Part shown: positions 31,056 to 33,030 of the stretch, one piece after another
How positions within the stretch are numbered: the stretch's first letter is position 1
How the letters are laid out: every line of letters begins with the position of its first letter
NCBI GenBank assembly: GCA_902778375.1
Contig: CACYXJ010000024.1
Location: 1-33,030, forward strand
Length of the DNA stretch: 33,030 nucleotides
Source: an uncultured Erysipelotrichaceae bacterium
Lineage (GTDB): Bacteria; Bacillota_I; Bacilli_A; Erysipelotrichales; Erysipelotrichaceae
Reading direction: 5' to 3'
Made by a program: the position numbers and the translations under genes
Notes under the pieces: model-generated
What the model was told of the DNA's origin: nothing
Database searches by the model: none
The model's input: the letters and a program-made list of their open reading frames with translations, nothing else

Positions 31056-32381
31056 TTATTTCAGCATTGCATTCGCTTGATTGATGTATTCTTCAGCTTT
31101 ATCGAGACAGTGTGCTGTCAGCTGCATGTTGTGTACGCCTTCACTGTTTTCGACATAGACGAAATCCCAGAACCACTGCGCATTTCTGAACAGCATTCTG
31201 ATGTCTTCCAGATCCTGTCCTTCGATCTTCCCTTCCGCAATGGCTGCCGCAAGATCAGTGTCGAGCTGAGCCAGTGCTTCACCCAGCTGATTCTCCCGGT
31301 CGGTTGTTTCCTTCTGTATGGCGGCGACTTCACCTGCCAGATCCTTATGGCACTTCGCGCAGGTATTGTCGAGCAGATTCTGATCGCTCAGCGGTGATAC
31401 CCAGTAATGACTGGTATACTGCGTTCCGTCTTCCGCTGTCTTCTGCGGCATATGGCAGTCCGCGCATGTGAAAGACATGACAGCGTTCGGTCCGCCGTGC
31501 GGGCTTCCTTCATTCAGGAATGTTTCGAATTCCGGATGCTGTACCTTCAGTTTGCGGACACCGGTGTCTTCATCGACCCAGTCAGCGAACATATTGCCTT
31601 CGCCGTCAACAAGCTTGTTTTCATATTCCAGCATCAGATCCGGTGTCATATTGGCGAGACCGACATAAGCAAATGTAGTCGCTTTGGTGGCAGGGTCGAA
31701 ATAGTATTCGGAATGACACTGTCCGCAGGACAGATTTGCAGCGTCGATCGATTCGAAATCACCTGCGACTGCGTTTGTCAGGTATGGATGCGTAACCGTG
31801 ATCGATCCGTCTCCGACACCGTTGGCGTGGCAGTGGAAGCAGCCGAACGCGTCTTCGATCTTACCAGTGAAATCATCAAATGCCATAGCGTAGGCACTGT
31901 CTCCTTCATTCAGAACTTCGGCAGTGAAACTGGAAGTTTTGCAGGTATAGCAGTTTGCCAGCTTATGCGGACGGCCGGTAGCACTCAGATCAGTAATGAC
32001 ATAAGTATGACCGCGGGCGCTTCCGTAACTGATGGCAAAGCCGTAACCTTCATATAATGTCTTGATATACGGATTCTGTTCCGTATATTCGACAACTTCA
32101 CTGTTTTCATCATTCTGCATATAGGAGGTATACTGCAACGGGAATGTTTCTGCGTAGTCTTCCGCCTTGACGATTTGGACACCGGTTCCGGTTTCGGCGA
32201 CTTTGGCAGTTTTCACCCCAGCTGACGTATCAGCCGTCACAGTCTCTGCCGGTGCTGCTGCCGGTGCAGCCGCTGTCCCCTGCGAACCTTTATTCATATT
32301 GCCGGTGATCAGACCGACGGCCAGCGCAAAAACAAGAATGATCGCATAAAATTGGAAATCTTTTGAATTCAAATGTTTCAT
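31056..32381 (-). CDS. nrfA: ammonia-forming cytochrome c nitrite reductase (c552)
   Basis: 441 residues. Reduces nitrite to ammonia with six electrons, outside the membrane. N-terminal uncleaved-looking signal anchor (9-27), then an Ala/Pro linker. Five haem sites: Cys144-Cys147-Lys148 (the CXXCK active-site haem, diagnostic of NrfA), Cys181-Cys184-His185, Cys219-Cys222-His223, Cys306-Cys309-His310 and Cys341-Cys344-His345. Catalytic candidates: Arg123 (S-A-R-G-H-T-Y), Tyr226 (Q-C-H-S-E-Y-Y-F) and the S-P-H-G-G block (His295). His417 (G-V-H-N) fits a distal ligand. The open frame runs 19 codons further upstream, but GAGGT precedes 32381, and the upstream part overlaps the promoter. No NrfH is adjacent. 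Confidence 0.95.
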   Translation of the reverse strand: MKHLNSKDFQFYAIILVFALAVGLITGNMNKGSQGTAAAPAAAPAETVTADTSAGVKTAKVAETGTGVQIVKAEDYAETFPLQYTSYMQNDENSEVVEYTEQNPYIKTLYEGYGFAISYGSARGHTYVITDLSATGRPHKLANCYTCKTSSFTAEVLNEGDSAYAMAFDDFTGKIEDAFGCFHCHANGVGDGSITVTHPYLTNAVAGDFESIDAANLSCGQCHSEYYFDPATKATTFAYVGLANMTPDLMLEYENKLVDGEGNMFADWVDEDTGVRKLKVQHPEFETFLNEGSPHGGPNAVMSFTCADCHMPQKTAEDGTQYTSHYWVSPLSDQNLLDNTCAKCHKDLAGEVAAIQKETTDRENQLGEALAQLDTDLAAAIAEGKIEGQDLEDIRMLFRNAQWFWDFVYVENSEGVHNMQLTAHCLDKAEEYINQANAMLK

Positions 32382-32409
32382 TTGATGTACCTCGTAGTGA
32401 TCTATCTTT

Positions 32410-32438
32410 ATTCTATCCCAGAAGCAGATGCCCGTCAA
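32410..32438 (-). promoter_or_regulatory. sigma-A promoter of nrfA
   Basis: TTGACG (32438-32433), exactly 17 bases, TAGAAT (32415-32410), 29 bases before the ATG. Lies about 40 bases after the 5S gene. Confidence 0.75.
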
Positions 32439-32460
32439 AGAGATGAGGTGTCAATGAACA

Positions 32461-32478
32461 GCCTGAAAACAAAAAAAA
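32461..32478 (-). terminator. T-tract terminator of the rRNA operon
   Basis: The closing helix of 5S is followed on the minus strand by eight T, G and TTTT, so the 5S end stem probably acts as the terminator hairpin. Confidence 0.6.
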
Positions 32479-32588
32479 GACCTGGCAACGAGCGTACTTC
32501 ACCCAGGGGGCTATGTCGGCCGCTGAAGTGCTTAACTTCTGTGTTCGGGATGGGAACAGGTGTGACCACTTCGCTATCGTCACCAGAT
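32479..32588 (-). rRNA. rrf: 5S ribosomal RNA
   Basis: About 110 bases. On the minus strand the conserved C-C-C-A-T-C-C-C-G-A-A-C-A-C core (near 32555) and A-A-G-T-T-A-A-G-C are seen, and the terminal helix CTGG/CCAG closes the molecule. Ends accurate to a few bases. Confidence 0.95.
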
Positions 32589-32678
32589 CTATTTTCCAGG
32601 GAGTTCCCTGAAAACTGAATAACAGTATCCAAGACTTGCTGATCTTCTGAGTCATTGTGGCGCTCAGTTCTCTCGTGA
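32589..32678 (-). other. 23S-5S spacer
   Basis: About 90 bases between the rRNA genes. Contains a GGGAACTCCC-type inverted repeat next to 5S and an AGAGAACTGAGCG/CGCTCAGTTCTCT-like processing region. No tRNA is present in it. Confidence 0.7.

Positions 32679-33030
<352 letters not shown>

Noticed and set aside
32382-32438. 19-codon N-terminal extension of nrfA
   Set aside because: It covers the nrfA promoter and is hydrophilic before the signal anchor; GAGGT marks 32381.
32382-32470. Rex or FNR box at the nrfA promoter
   Set aside because: No palindrome of the expected half-sites is present near the -35 or -10.

Overview
The window looks like a chromosomal segment of a low-complexity Gram-positive (Firmicutes) genome with roughly balanced G+C. 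The evidence is Bacillota-type synteny (sepF-ylmH-divIVA with a T-box-controlled ileS; tsaE-tsaB-rimI-tsaD; rex), strong AGGAGG-type ribosome binding sites, a type III glutamine synthetase, a PPi-dependent phosphofructokinase and a SAM-clan riboswitch before metK. An Erysipelotrichia-like host is my best guess from this gene mix, but I cannot prove it here. No phage, insertion sequence or CRISPR array is visible. The content is mainly core genes, and the interest lies in RNA regulation, a small respiratory module and one broken locus.

Left end (1-8.6 kb). A damaged locus at 1-798 joins the front of an ElaA-type acetyltransferase to the tail of a membrane-protein gene and then to a small hypothetical gene that runs off the edge. 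A ROK sugar kinase (+) converges on a PTS EIIBCA sugar transporter (-), with a shared terminator. Then come an S1-domain RNA-binding protein (-), a YuiD-like membrane protein with an NFU-type Fe-S scaffold (+), the large glutamine synthetase GlnN (+) and an AI-2E family membrane protein (-).

Middle (8.7-17.5 kb). metK is preceded by a good promoter and a riboswitch with the core of the SAM-I/SAM-IV clan. Its apparent expression platform hides the ribosome binding site. On the minus strand lies the division/translation cluster sepF-ylmH-divIVA-[Ile T-box]-ileS, then an oligoendopeptidase and an M42 aminopeptidase in tandem.

Right-middle (17.5-28.9 kb). tRNA-Ser(CGA) is followed by a CotH-type lipoprotein gene coupled to truD (tRNA pseudouridine 13 synthase). 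On the minus strand are pfp (PPi-PFK), an ABC-F ATPase, and a chain tsaE-tsaB-rimI-tsaD-rex-asnS. Most of these act in translation or tRNA modification (TsaBDE make t6A37), and Rex senses NADH/NAD+.

Right end (28.9-33 kb). A compact cytochrome c module on the minus strand holds nrfA (pentahaem ammonia-forming nitrite reductase), a terminator, resB and ccsA (System II haem attachment). It sits immediately downstream of 5S and 23S rRNA. Together these would allow nitrite-to-ammonia respiration, although the usual quinol dehydrogenase partner NrfH is not in the window.
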